Shown piece after piece: positions 1 through 8,338 of a stretch of 44,418 bases of DNA (positions are counted from its first letter, which is position 1; each line of letters starts with the position of its first letter). Made by a program: the position numbers and the translations under genes. Source of the stretch: JADLEX01 sp964586775 (GTDB lineage Bacteria; Lernaellota; Lernaellaia; JACKCT01); contig CAZPJD010000174.1 in NCBI GenBank assembly GCA_964586775.1, forward strand, positions 1 to 44,418, given 5' to 3'. Under the pieces are notes generated by a model. The model saw only the letters and a program-made list of their open reading frames with translations, was not told the origin of the DNA and did no database searches.

Positions 1-1
1 G

Positions 2-523
2 TCGATCGTGACGGTGATGCCGGGGGTAATCTTTGGGCCGGGCGAGCTGACCGAAGGCAACATCGTCCTCATCATGATCCGCGATATGTGGGCGGGAAAG
101 TTCCCCGGTATCCCCGGCGATGGAAAAAAGCTCTGGTCCTATTCCTACGTCCGCGACGTGGTGACGGGGCATATCCTCGCAATGGAGAAGGGTCAGGTCG
201 GGCGCGCCTACATCCTCGGCGGCGACAACGTCTCCCTCGACCAACTCGTCGACCTGGCAGCGGCGCAGCTTGGTAAGAAGGTTCCCCGGCGACACATCCC
301 TCTCGGCTTGCTCGCGTTCTCGGCGTTCTTCATGGAAAAGATTGCGGGCATCACGGGCAAGCCGCCGATGCTCACGCGGGGTAAGGTCGGTGTGCTCGCC
401 CACAACTGGGCTTACGACAGCAGCCGCGCGAATAGCGAACTCGGCTACGCCATCACGCCGTTCGAGCAGGCGCTCGACGAGTCGATCCGCTGGATGCGCG
501 AGCAGGGCGTGGTTTCCGGTTAG
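2..523 (+). CDS. NAD-dependent epimerase/dehydratase (SDR), C-terminal part
   Basis: This is the C-terminal 173 residues of an extended short-chain dehydrogenase; the N-terminal Rossmann glycine motif and YxxxK lie off the left edge. Visible signs are the PGVIFGPGE segment that follows the active site in sugar epimerases and dihydroflavonol-reductase-like proteins, a SYSYVRDVV stretch at the substrate pocket, and a GRAYILGGDNVS segment. It ends in the usual helical tail (LGY, then a helix with SIRWMREQG). The reading frame is open to base 2, so the true start is outside the window. The gene ends about 250 bases before the next one, with no clear terminator. Substrate cannot be told from this part. 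Confidence 0.8.
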   Translation, partial: SIVTVMPGVIFGPGELTEGNIVLIMIRDMWAGKFPGIPGDGKKLWSYSYVRDVVTGHILAMEKGQVGRAYILGGDNVSLDQLVDLAAAQLGKKVPRRHIPLGLLAFSAFFMEKIAGITGKPPMLTRGKVGVLAHNWAYDSSRANSELGYAITPFEQALDESIRWMREQGVVSG

Positions 524-546
524 GCGAAATCGGACCACATGAACCT

Positions 547-595
547 TTAAATCGCATATCCGACCTCCAAATCCGCAAATCCGAACCGCAAATCG
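547..595. repeat. Degenerate AAATCCG-type direct repeats
   Basis: Four imperfect copies of a short A-rich unit (AAATCGCATATCCG, AAATCCGCAAATCCG, AACCGCAAATCG) lie in the gap between the epimerase and the mutase. They are much richer in A+T than the surroundings. No function is evident. Confidence 0.4.
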
Positions 596-615
596 TCGTT
601 TTTCGCACGTACCGC

Positions 616-644
616 TTGACCGGCGCATCGGCGCTGACTAACCT
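616..644 (+). promoter_or_regulatory. Putative sigma-70-type promoter of the acyl-CoA mutase cluster
   Basis: TTGACC (616-621) and TAACCT (639-644) are separated by 17 bases. Transcription would start near 651, leaving a leader of about 120 bases before the ATG at 772. The leader contains a short hairpin (GCGGC-AAT-GCCGC followed by GTCGTTTT near 656-675). No cobalamin riboswitch core is visible in it. Confidence 0.4.
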
Positions 645-771
645 TGGACGCGCTGCGGCAATGCCGCGTCGTTTTGGGTTGTCCTCGCGTTTTTTATCAT
701 CGTCCGCATCGAATCCGACGAATCGCGTCCTCTCGGGACGGCGATTTTCATCCGCCGGAACTCGGGGCTTC

Positions 772-2238
772 ATGACCGCGCCGAACGAATCAGCGACCGG
801 ATGGACCATCCGTCAGGCCGGTGGAGCGACGCTTTCCACGGATGTGCGCGCGAACGCGCGCGACGCGCTTCGGCTCGGCCTCGATTCGATCGGCATTCCG
901 CTCGACCTTCCGACGCAGATGGGTCTCGCCGCGGACGACGAGTTGACGGCTGGCGAGGTCGCTCAGGTTGGTGTGCACCTCGGCGGCGGCGCCGAGCTCG
1001 ACGACCTGCTCTTCGATCTCGATCCGAGTCTGACGGAAGTCTCCTTCGGCGGTGCTCCCACGGCACCCGTCGTCTATGCCGCGTACGTGCGTCACGCGCG
1101 TTCGCGCGGCGTCGCGCCCGCTGCGCTTCGCGGCGTCTATGCGAACGACATCCTGAACGAGTACGTCGCTTACGGCACGTTTATCTATCCACCCGCGGCG
1201 GCGCTGCGCCTCGCGTGCGACATGGTCGCGTTCAGCCTGCGCGAAACGCCCGCGATCGTCCCCCTGACGGTCTCGGGATTCCACGCGCGCGAGGCGGGCT
1301 GCACGGCGGCGCAGGAGATCGGCATCGCGCTGTCGTTCGCGGAGCAATATCTGCGTGCGCTGGCTGCAAAGGGTGTCGAGCCCGCCATCGCCACCAAGGG
1401 CATCGCGCTGCTGCTCAATGCCACGCCCGATCTACCGGGCGAGATCGCCAAATTCCGCGCCCTGCCCGCGGCCTGGGCGACGACCATGCGTGCGGCCTTC
1501 GGGGCGGACATTCCCCTGCCCCGATTGCACGTGCGGACCTCCGCCGCGGCCTATACCGGCACGCAGCCCGAACTCAATATCGTGCGCGGCGCGCTCGCCG
1601 GACTCGCGGCGGTTGTCGGCGGCGCTCACACGGTCACGCTCTCGCCCTTCGACGCCACAAGCGGATTACCCTCGGCGTTCGCGCAGCAGATCGCGATCCA
1701 AACGCAGCGCGTGCTCGCGCACGAATCCGGCGCGCGGGAGATGCGCGGCCTTTTCGATGCGGACGAAATCGCGCGTCTTGCCGCGGCAATCGAAGCCGAC
1801 GCGCTGGCCGTCGTGGAGAAAATCCGCGGCTGGGGAGGCGCGCTCGCGGCGATCGAGTCGGGCCGGATGCAGCGCTACGTCGGCGAGGCGGCCGACGCGC
1901 ACTTCGCACAGGTGGATTCCGGCCGTTTCGCCAAGGTGGGCGAGACGGTTTTCGGCGAGACGATAAGCGCGGATCGGATCGTTGCGACCCGAACCAAGGT
2001 CGATCCCGCCGCCGCGCGGGAGCTGCACACGGCGAGACTGCGCGAACATATCGCGCGCCGCGACAACGCCACATGCCGGGCGGCGCTCGACGCGCTCGTT
2101 GCGGCCGCGAAGACGACCGGGGCCGACCTGATGCCGCCGATCATCGCCGCCGTGGACGCGGACGCGACGATCGCGGAGGTCGCGCAAGCTCTGAAATCGG
2201 TGTTCGGCGGTTTCGGCGACGAGATGGCGGGGATTTAG
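772..2238 (+). CDS. Acyl-CoA mutase large subunit, ethylmalonyl/methylmalonyl-CoA mutase family, no B12 domain
   Basis: A 488-residue homologue of the TIM-barrel catalytic domain of B12-dependent acyl-CoA mutases. Shared features are WTIRQ near residue 11, the DLPTQMG segment with a following GEV..VGV (closer to MeaA/ethylmalonyl-CoA mutase than to MutB), NDILNEY at 127-133, SGFHAREAG with the conserved His171, and the late barrel motif ending in AHES. There is no C-terminal cobalamin-binding domain (DxHxxG), so a separate small subunit must be supplied from elsewhere. The Arg that holds the substrate carboxylate in methylmalonyl-CoA mutase (Arg207, 37 residues before the His) is Tyr134 here, and the Tyr of RQYAG is missing. 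An in-frame ATG at 616 exists but adds a basic tail unlike the family, so 772 is preferred. The neighbours suggest ethylmalonyl-CoA to methylsuccinyl-CoA; the altered pocket makes the substrate uncertain. Confidence 0.72.
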   Translation: MTAPNESATGWTIRQAGGATLSTDVRANARDALRLGLDSIGIPLDLPTQMGLAADDELTAGEVAQVGVHLGGGAELDDLLFDLDPSLTEVSFGGAPTAPVVYAAYVRHARSRGVAPAALRGVYANDILNEYVAYGTFIYPPAAALRLACDMVAFSLRETPAIVPLTVSGFHAREAGCTAAQEIGIALSFAEQYLRALAAKGVEPAIATKGIALLLNATPDLPGEIAKFRALPAAWATTMRAAFGADIPLPRLHVRTSAAAYTGTQPELNIVRGALAGLAAVVGGAHTVTLSPFDATSGLPSAFAQQIAIQTQRVLAHESGAREMRGLFDADEIARLAAAIEADALAVVEKIRGWGGALAAIESGRMQRYVGEAADAHFAQVDSGRFAKVGETVFGETISADRIVATRTKVDPAAARELHTARLREHIARRDNATCRAALDALVAAAKTTGADLMPPIIAAVDADATIAEVAQALKSVFGGFGDEMAGI

Positions 2239-2320
2239 GGAAGAGGAACAAACGCCTGCGAACGCGGGCGACGTAACGGCAACGGATTCAGATCAACAAC
2301 GTCGATCGAAGGAGATGGAC

Positions 2321-3394
2321 ATGGAATTTCGATTCAACCCCGACATCACCAAGGAAGCCGGCGAGCGGAACCGGAGACTCCTGAAGTCCTATGAAGATTT
2401 CCACATCCCCATGGACCCGAAATACCGCGTGCAGTACGCGCATCTGACCTGCCCGGCGACGAACTGGAAATACATCGAAGGCGCGGCCAAGGGGAAAGCC
2501 AATCTGGTCATGCTCGACCTCGAGGACTCGATCCCGAGAGGCAACACGGAGCTGCTCGTCCAAGGCCGCGCCAACATCATTCGCGGGTACAAGGAACTCG
2601 ACTGGACGGGCAAGATCAAATATTTCCGTCCGCGCGGGCTGGAGCTCGATCCCGATTTCGAGGATATCGCCGCCGTGGTTTCGCACGCGGGGTCATACAT
2701 CGACGGGCTCATTTTCCCGAAAATCGAAAGCCCCGAAGAGGTCGAGTCCATCGACAAGGTGCTCACGGAACTCGAATACGCGGGCAACCTGCCGCACGGA
2801 AAATTGACCTTCCAGGTGCTGATCGAGTCGGTCAACGCCGAACGCGCGGTCTTCGAGATCGCCAAGGCCAGCCGCCGGCTGAGCGCGCTGATCTTCGGCG
2901 CGTTCGACTACTGGGGTAGCCTCGGATTCCTGCCGCATCTGTACCGCGCCGATCATCCGATCGTGAACGACGTGCGTTGCCGCATCGTGAAGGCGGCGGC
3001 CAGCGTGGGAATCCCCGCCATCGCCGAGATGACGCTGAACTACCCGACGAAGGAAAAGACCGAAGAGCAGAAGCAGGCGGCGCTGGACGAGTGCCGTCGC
3101 GACGCCGAGCTCGCGTACCTGTACGGCTTCTCGGGCAAGTGGACCGGCATCCCGGCTCAGACCGAGATCGCGATCCAGACCTTCGCCATCGCAAAAGAGA
3201 CCCTGGATAACGCGATCCGCGAGATCCGGCTCTTCCATCAGGCCGAGCAGGAAGGCAAGGGCGCGGTCATGATCGACGGCAAGATGGCCGACCGCGCGAC
3301 GAACCGCATCAACCTCGCCCTCATCAAGCAGGCTTACCTACGCGGGCAGGTCGAGCGGGCGATCATCGACGAACTCGGCGTCGTCGTCGAATAA
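2321..3394 (+). CDS. mcl1: CitE-like lyase, probable beta-methylmalyl-CoA/malyl-CoA lyase
   Basis: A 357-residue member of the HpcH/HpaI aldolase - citrate lyase beta (CitE) superfamily. Metal- and CoA-binding motifs are visible: LDLEDSIP with a following RANII, IFPKIESPEE, LIESVNAERAV carrying the Glu that binds Mg2+, and IFGAFDYWGSLG carrying the Asp ligand. The C-terminal GFSGKWTGIPAQ matches the GKWAIHP-type stretch of malyl-CoA lyases. The family cleaves beta-methylmalyl-CoA to glyoxylate and propionyl-CoA and handles malyl-CoA. An AAGGAG at 2309-2314 touches the ATG at 2315 but sits six bases before the ATG at 2321, so 2321 is chosen. It lies directly before the methylsuccinyl-CoA dehydrogenase, which supports the pathway role. 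It is about 40 residues longer than Rhodobacter-type Mcl1; another CitE-type activity is possible. Confidence 0.72.
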   Translation: MEFRFNPDITKEAGERNRRLLKSYEDFHIPMDPKYRVQYAHLTCPATNWKYIEGAAKGKANLVMLDLEDSIPRGNTELLVQGRANIIRGYKELDWTGKIKYFRPRGLELDPDFEDIAAVVSHAGSYIDGLIFPKIESPEEVESIDKVLTELEYAGNLPHGKLTFQVLIESVNAERAVFEIAKASRRLSALIFGAFDYWGSLGFLPHLYRADHPIVNDVRCRIVKAAASVGIPAIAEMTLNYPTKEKTEEQKQAALDECRRDAELAYLYGFSGKWTGIPAQTEIAIQTFAIAKETLDNAIREIRLFHQAEQEGKGAVMIDGKMADRATNRINLALIKQAYLRGQVERAIIDELGVVVE

Positions 3395-3404
3395 GGAGAC
3401 CCGC

Positions 3405-5075
3405 GTGATCTGCAAACCCGACATCACCTGGTCGCCGCCCGATATTGCGCTGATCGAGGCCGGCGTCGCCGCGCTCGGGACGGCGTTCGACCGCGCCCGC
3501 GCGCACCTGAAGCCCAAAGTCACCGGCGCCAAGGGCACGCTCGACGCCGAGCTGCTGAACGCTTACCAGCAGGCGGCTCACGGCCTGGCCTATTTCGCGT
3601 GCGAACTCTACGGCGCGCGCGAGATCGTCGAATACTTCAAACGCACCCGCGCCGCGGGCAAGCCTTCCGACCTGGAACTGCTGATCGCGTCGGCCTACGT
3701 GGCCGGGGCGTTGCGACGATGGGCGTATGGGTCCGACGTTTCCGGCCTTGAGCAGATCGCGGCGGCCGAAATCGGCATCGACGAGGCCGTCGTGCGCGAC
3801 GTGCTGCGCTCGCCCGAGTGCGCGAAGCTGGTCGAAATCGCGGGCGGAACCGCGATTCTTTCCGCCATCGCCGAGCTCGTCGAGTCGCGTGGCTCCTTCG
3901 GCGACTTCGGCATCGACGACGAAATCCTGCGCGACGTGCAGGCGCAATTCCAGAAATTCTCCGATCAGGTCGTCGTGCCGATCGCCGAACACGTTCATCG
4001 CAAGGACGAGCTGATTCCTCTCGACATCGTCGCGCAGCTCGCCGAACAGGGCGTCTTCGGCATCACCATCCCCGAGCAGTACGGCGGCACCGAGTTGGGC
4101 AAGATGGGCATGGTGATCGTGACGGAGGAGCTCTCGCGCGGCTATATCGGCGTGGGTTCGCTGGGCACGCGCGCCGAAATCGCGGGCGAGCTCATCATCA
4201 CCGGCGGCACCGAGGAGCAAAAGGCACACTGGCTTCCGAAGCTCGCGGCCGGCGAGGTGATGTCCACCGCCGTCTTCACCGAACCCAACGTCGGGTCCGA
4301 TCTCGCGAGCGTGAAAACGCGCGCGACGAAGCAGGCCGACGGCTCGTGGCGTCTTTCTGGCCAAAAGACGTGGATCACGCACGGCTCGCGCGCCGATCTG
4401 ATGACCGTGCTCGCGCGCACGTCGGACGCGCCGGGATACAAGGGCCTGTCGATGTTCCTCGCGACCAAGACGCGGGGCACCGAGGGCAATCCCTTCCCCG
4501 ACGCGACGATCGAGGGCAGCGAGATCCCCGTCATCGGCTATCGGGGCATGAAGGAATACGAGATCAGTTTCGACGATCACCCCGTCGCGGCTGATGCGCT
4601 GCTGGGCGGGCAGGAAGGCAACGGCTTCAAACAACTCATGGCGACCTTCGAGTCGGCGCGCATCCAGACGGCGGCGCGCGGCGTGGGCCTCGCGCGGGCG
4701 GCGATGGATCTCGCGTATCGCTACGCCACCGAGCGAAAGCAGTTCGGTCGGCAGATCTTCGACTTCCCACGCGTTCACCAAAAGATCGCGCGCATGGTGG
4801 TCGATACGCAGGTCGCGCGGCAGCTCACGTACTTCGCGGCGCGCATGAAAGAGAGCGGCAAGCGCTGCGACCTCGAGGCGGGCATGGCGAAGCTGCTCGC
4901 GACCAAGGTGGCGTTCTTCGTGTCCGACGCGGGTTTGCAGATCCACGGCGGCAACGGTTACGCCGAGGAGTACCCCATCAGCCGCATCTTCTGCGACTCG
5001 CGCGTGCTGTCGATCTTCGAGGGCGCGAACGAGATCCAGGCGCACGTCATCGCGCGGCGGTTACTGGAAGATTGA
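3405..5075 (+). CDS. mcd: (2S)-Methylsuccinyl-CoA dehydrogenase
   Basis: A 556-residue flavoprotein of the acyl-CoA dehydrogenase family with the 150-residue N-terminal extension specific to methylsuccinyl-CoA dehydrogenase; ordinary acyl-CoA dehydrogenases have about 380 residues. The body has KDELIP, EELSRGYIGVGSLGTR, TAVFTEPNVGSDLAS, GQKTWITH, GYRGMKEYEI, ESARIQTAARG, the ARQLTYFAAR...RCDLEAGMAKLL block and the terminal QIHGGNGYAEEYP...FEGANEIQ. These agree closely with the alphaproteobacterial enzyme as I recall it. It oxidises methylsuccinyl-CoA to mesaconyl-CoA and passes electrons to ETF. The GTG start is set by AAGGAG at 3393-3398, which overlaps the stop of the lyase gene, so the two are translationally linked. 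This is the marker gene for the ethylmalonyl-CoA pathway in the window. Confidence 0.9.
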   Translation: MICKPDITWSPPDIALIEAGVAALGTAFDRARAHLKPKVTGAKGTLDAELLNAYQQAAHGLAYFACELYGAREIVEYFKRTRAAGKPSDLELLIASAYVAGALRRWAYGSDVSGLEQIAAAEIGIDEAVVRDVLRSPECAKLVEIAGGTAILSAIAELVESRGSFGDFGIDDEILRDVQAQFQKFSDQVVVPIAEHVHRKDELIPLDIVAQLAEQGVFGITIPEQYGGTELGKMGMVIVTEELSRGYIGVGSLGTRAEIAGELIITGGTEEQKAHWLPKLAAGEVMSTAVFTEPNVGSDLASVKTRATKQADGSWRLSGQKTWITHGSRADLMTVLARTSDAPGYKGLSMFLATKTRGTEGNPFPDATIEGSEIPVIGYRGMKEYEISFDDHPVAADALLGGQEGNGFKQLMATFESARIQTAARGVGLARAAMDLAYRYATERKQFGRQIFDFPRVHQKIARMVVDTQVARQLTYFAARMKESGKRCDLEAGMAKLLATKVAFFVSDAGLQIHGGNGYAEEYPISRIFCDSRVLSIFEGANEIQAHVIARRLLED

Positions 5076-5115
5076 AACGAAGCGCGGCACGCGCCGCGTT
5101 GAAAAAGGAGAGGTT

Positions 5116-6201
5116 ATGGCGATTCGAAACGTGTACGGCCGCAAGCTCGAGGACTTCGTTCCGGGCGACGTCTTCCGCCATCCGTGGGAGGTAACGCTCG
5201 ACGGCGGGGTCATCGCGTTTTGCGCGGCCAGCTTCATGGAAGCGATGCCCGTGTGCACCAGCGACCCCTTCGCGCAGTCGCTCGGTTTCACCGGGCGCGT
5301 CGTGCATCCGCTGGTGCTGCTCAACTTCGGGCTCTCGTTCTCGGTGCTCGACGTCTCGGAGCAGGCGATCGCGCATCTGGCTTACATCGACGTGCGTTAC
5401 CCCAATCCCGCTTACGTGGGCGATACCATCACGGCGGCCACCGAGGTGCTGGGCACCAAGCTCGCGGGCAGCGGCGATCGGGGTACGGTCCACGTACGCA
5501 CCACGCTGTGGAATCAGGACAACGTGCCGGTGTGCGTGTTCGAGCGCATGGCGCTGATTCCGAACGGAAAGGTCGCCGGCTCGCCGCTCGTCCCCGTCAA
5601 GAATTTCGAGATCCCGCAGGCGGTGACGCGCCATCCGGTGTTGCTCGACGAAGCGAAGTTCGGCGCGAACGCGAACGCCGCGTATTTCGGCGGATTCCAC
5701 GAGGACTTCGCGGTCGGCGACGTGATCGTGCACGACATCGGCCGCACGGTGGGCGTGAGCGAGCACATGCAGCTCACCACGATCTTCCGCAACACGCACC
5801 CGCTGCACTTCGACGCGAAGTACTGCGAGACGCGCAGCTTTGCCAAGGATCGCGTGGTCTACGGCGGGCTCGTCCTCGGCTTCACGCACGCGCTGGCCGC
5901 GCGCGACACCGGCGGCCAGGTGGTGTGGAACCTCGGCTTCGACAACGGCGCGCACCCCGCGCCGGTGCTGGCGGGCGACACGATCCGCGCGGCGCAGAAG
6001 GTGCTCGCGAAAGAAGACTTCAACGCGCGCTACGGCAAAGTCACGTTCCGGCTCGTCGGCGTGAAGAACGTCGATCCCGCCGAATTGCTCGATGCGGGCG
6101 CCGATCTGTTCGCGCCCGAGCGCGATAAGAAGGACGGCAAGGTCAAGGAGAAAGTCGTCGAAATCGACCGCACGGTTCTCGTCCGAAAACGCAACTCGTA
6201 A
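5116..6201 (+). CDS. mch: Mesaconyl-CoA hydratase-like protein (tandem MaoC hot-dog domains)
   Basis: A 361-residue protein with two MaoC-type hot-dog halves. The first half has SDPFAQSLGF, a VVHPL segment and YVGDTI; the second has a QLTTIFRNTHPLHFD stretch and VVYGGLVLGFTHALA with GDTI again. This layout is that of mesaconyl-CoA hydratase (about 340-350 residues), which hydrates mesaconyl-CoA to beta-methylmalyl-CoA. The gene starts 40 bases after mcd behind a strong AAAAAGGAGAGG, and its product would feed the lyase two genes upstream. The C-terminal 30 residues are Lys/Glu/Asp-rich. The alternative is a MaoC-family dehydratase of other specificity; the neighbours favour Mch. Confidence 0.72.
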   Translation: MAIRNVYGRKLEDFVPGDVFRHPWEVTLDGGVIAFCAASFMEAMPVCTSDPFAQSLGFTGRVVHPLVLLNFGLSFSVLDVSEQAIAHLAYIDVRYPNPAYVGDTITAATEVLGTKLAGSGDRGTVHVRTTLWNQDNVPVCVFERMALIPNGKVAGSPLVPVKNFEIPQAVTRHPVLLDEAKFGANANAAYFGGFHEDFAVGDVIVHDIGRTVGVSEHMQLTTIFRNTHPLHFDAKYCETRSFAKDRVVYGGLVLGFTHALAARDTGGQVVWNLGFDNGAHPAPVLAGDTIRAAQKVLAKEDFNARYGKVTFRLVGVKNVDPAELLDAGADLFAPERDKKDGKVKEKVVEIDRTVLVRKRNS

Positions 6202-6213
6202 CGGAGGTTCGAG

Positions 6214-7128
6214 ATGTCCCGACACACCAAACGCATTCTCAGCTACTACGCCAGCGAAAGCCCCGGCTGCCTGGCCAACCTGTATCGCCTGCTGGAGCAC
6301 GGCCGTCTCGGCGGCACCGGCAAGCTGCTGATCCTGCCCGTCGATCAAGGCTTCGAGCACGGCCCGCACCGCAGCTTCGCGCCCAATCCCGAAGGCTACG
6401 ATCCCGAGTATCACTTCAAACTCGCGCTCAAGGCCGGTTGCAACGCCTATGCCGCGCCGCTCGGTTTCCTGCAGGCCGGGGCTGCGGAGTTCGCGGGTCA
6501 GATCCCGCTGATCCTCAAGCTCAACAACTCCGACTCGCTGGCCACCGGCGGCGAGCCGTGCTCCGCCGTCACCGGCTCGGTGGGCGAGGCGCTGCGCCTC
6601 GGCTGCGCGGCGATCGGTTACACGATCTATCCGGGTTCGGGCGAGCGCAATCCGATGTTCGAGGAACTGCGCGAGCTCACCGAAGAGGCGCGGTCGGTCG
6701 GCCTGCTGACGGTCGTGTGGAGCTACCCGCGCGGCGGTAATCTGTCGAAGCAGGGAGAGACGGCCATCGACGTCATCGCTTATGCCGCGCAGATCGCGGC
6801 GCAGCTCGGCGCGCACGTCATCAAGGTCAAACCGCCGACGGCGCACATCGAGCAGGAAGCGGCGCGAAAGGTCTACGAGAAATACCAGATCCCCGTCGGC
6901 ACGCTGGCCGAGCGCGTCCGCCACGTCGTGCAGTCGGCGTTCAACGGCCGTCGCGTCGTCATCTTCTCGGGCGGCGAGGCCAAGGACGAGGCGGCGATTC
7001 TGCAGGAGATCCAGGGCATCAAGGACGGCGGCGGGTTCGGCTCGATCATGGGCCGCAACGCGTTCCAGCGCCCGATGGACGAGGCCGTCGCGCTGCTGCG
7101 AAAGATCCAGGACATCTACGCCGCGTAA
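6214..7128 (+). CDS. fbaB: Class I fructose-bisphosphate aldolase (FbaB/DhnA type)
   Basis: A 304-residue TIM-barrel aldolase of the archaeal/FbaB class I type, which forms a Schiff base and needs no metal. Signs are LLILPVDQGFEHGP near the N-terminus, LKLNNSDSL, WSYPRGG, the HVIKVKPPT strand with candidate Schiff-base lysines 204 and 206, FSGGEAKDE and a phosphate-binding GSIMGRNAFQRP. It catalyses reversible condensation of dihydroxyacetone phosphate and glyceraldehyde 3-phosphate. The gene follows mch by 12 bases with a GGAGG ribosome site, so it is in the same transcript. A gluconeogenic enzyme at the end of an acetyl-CoA assimilation cluster fits growth on C2 units or fatty acids (inference). 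A terminator follows. Confidence 0.88.
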   Translation: MSRHTKRILSYYASESPGCLANLYRLLEHGRLGGTGKLLILPVDQGFEHGPHRSFAPNPEGYDPEYHFKLALKAGCNAYAAPLGFLQAGAAEFAGQIPLILKLNNSDSLATGGEPCSAVTGSVGEALRLGCAAIGYTIYPGSGERNPMFEELRELTEEARSVGLLTVVWSYPRGGNLSKQGETAIDVIAYAAQIAAQLGAHVIKVKPPTAHIEQEAARKVYEKYQIPVGTLAERVRHVVQSAFNGRRVVIFSGGEAKDEAAILQEIQGIKDGGGFGSIMGRNAFQRPMDEAVALLRKIQDIYAA

Positions 7129-7151
7129 TCTCTCCGCAAAGTTCGCGAGGC

Positions 7152-7183
7152 AAGGACGGAGTTGCACCCGTCCTTTTCTTTTC
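7152..7183 (+). terminator. Rho-independent terminator after the aldolase gene
   Basis: AAGGACGG (7152-7159) pairs exactly with CCGTCCTT (7168-7175) across an 8-base loop, and TTCTTTTC follows. It lies 24 bases after the aldolase stop and just before the end of the convergent agmatine deiminase gene. Confidence 0.75.
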
Positions 7184-7186
7184 GCG

Positions 7187-8338
7187 TCAGAAGCTCTCGG
7201 GCTGCTGCTGCGTCGAGCAGTGAATCGCGCCCTGCCCCAAAATGTAGTCGCAGCAGTCGATGCCGACGACGGCGCGGTCGGGGAAGCACGACGCGATCGC
7301 GTCCAGCGCGCGGCGGTCGTTCTCGTCGGCGTAGGTGGGCACGAGCACCACGTTGTTGGCGATGTAGAAATTCGCGTAGCTCGTGGGGTAACGCCAGCGC
7401 TCGGGTGCGCCTTCTCGTAGGCAGCGAAATCGGAACGCGGCGGGCAGCGGCACCGTGACGATGTCATAGGGGCGGCCCGTGATATCGTTCTTCGCGCGCA
7501 GTGCGTCGAGATGCCTTCGTAGCGGATCGTGCAGCGGGTCTTTGGGATCGTCGCACGTCACCGTGAGGATTCGGCCCGGCGCGACGAAACGCGCGAGGTT
7601 GTCGATGTGGCCGTCGGTGTCGTCGCCCTCGAAATCGACGTTGTCCACCCACACGAAGTGACGCACGCCGAGAAACTCGGTCAGCGCCCGTTCCATGTGC
7701 GCGCGTCGTTCGTCGAGCGAACCGCCTTCGCGCTCGCGCATGGCGAGCAGGCACTGCGTCGCCGCCATGAGGGTGCCCTCGCCGTCCACCTCGATGCCGC
7801 CGCCCTCGAGCACCTCGCCGGGCACGAAGCGCGGCACGCCGACGATCTCGGCGATCCGTTCGGAAACCCGATTGTCGAGGCCGAGCGACTCTCCGTAGTA
7901 CTTCTCGCCCTTGCCGCCCCACGCGTCGAAATCCCAATCGACGACCGCAAGGCATCCAAGCCCATCGCCCGGATCGCCGTCGCGCGTGATGAAGATCGGG
8001 CCGTAGTCGCGGATCCACACATCGTTGTTCGGGATCGTGTGGATCTTCACCGCGGCGGGGTCGATGTCCCAATCGCCCAGCGTCGTCTCGATATCGCCGC
8101 GAATCGCGTCGTCGCGGGCGATCACATTCACGATCTCGCGCCGTCGCCGCGCGCCCGGGCGCACTTTGACGATCTCGCGCACCCACCTGGCCATCGCCTG
8201 CCGCGCGATTTCGACCTTTCCGGGCCACGTGCCCGGATCGTGCGGCCAGGTCAGCCACGTGGCCTCGTGCGTTTCCCATTCCGCGGGCATGCGGAAACCG
8301 ATCTCGCTCGGCGTGCGCAGGCTCGTCTTGTCAGTCAT
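7187..8338 (-). CDS. aguA: Agmatine deiminase
   Basis: A 383-residue member of the peptidyl-arginine/agmatine deiminase family, which hydrolyses agmatine to N-carbamoylputrescine and ammonia. Family motifs are all present: MPAEWETHEATWLTWP at the N-terminus, NNDVWIRDYGP, LEGGGIEVDGEG, DDTDGHIDN with the active-site His, YPTSYANFYIANNVVLVP, and GQGAIHCST with the nucleophile Cys374. Its ATG lies inside the end of the amidase gene (8-base ATGACTGA overlap), so the two steps of the pathway are translationally coupled. The length is normal for the family. Confidence 0.93.
   Translation of the reverse strand: MTDKTSLRTPSEIGFRMPAEWETHEATWLTWPHDPGTWPGKVEIARQAMARWVREIVKVRPGARRRREIVNVIARDDAIRGDIETTLGDWDIDPAAVKIHTIPNNDVWIRDYGPIFITRDGDPGDGLGCLAVVDWDFDAWGGKGEKYYGESLGLDNRVSERIAEIVGVPRFVPGEVLEGGGIEVDGEGTLMAATQCLLAMREREGGSLDERRAHMERALTEFLGVRHFVWVDNVDFEGDDTDGHIDNLARFVAPGRILTVTCDDPKDPLHDPLRRHLDALRAKNDITGRPYDIVTVPLPAAFRFRCLREGAPERWRYPTSYANFYIANNVVLVPTYADENDRRALDAIASCFPDRAVVGIDCCDYILGQGAIHCSTQQQPESF

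Noticed and set aside
616..771. N-terminal extension of the acyl-CoA mutase from the ATG at 616
   Set aside because: The added 52 residues are basic and Ser-rich, unlike any mutase. The ATG itself overlaps a likely -35 element.
644..771. Cobalamin riboswitch in the mutase leader
   Set aside because: The leader is only about 120 bases and lacks the conserved B12-box; only a short hairpin is visible.
5047..7467. Minus-strand open frame of about 800 codons opposite mch and the aldolase
   Set aside because: Antisense shadow of well-supported genes; Arg/Ala/Glu/Asp-rich with no recognisable fold.
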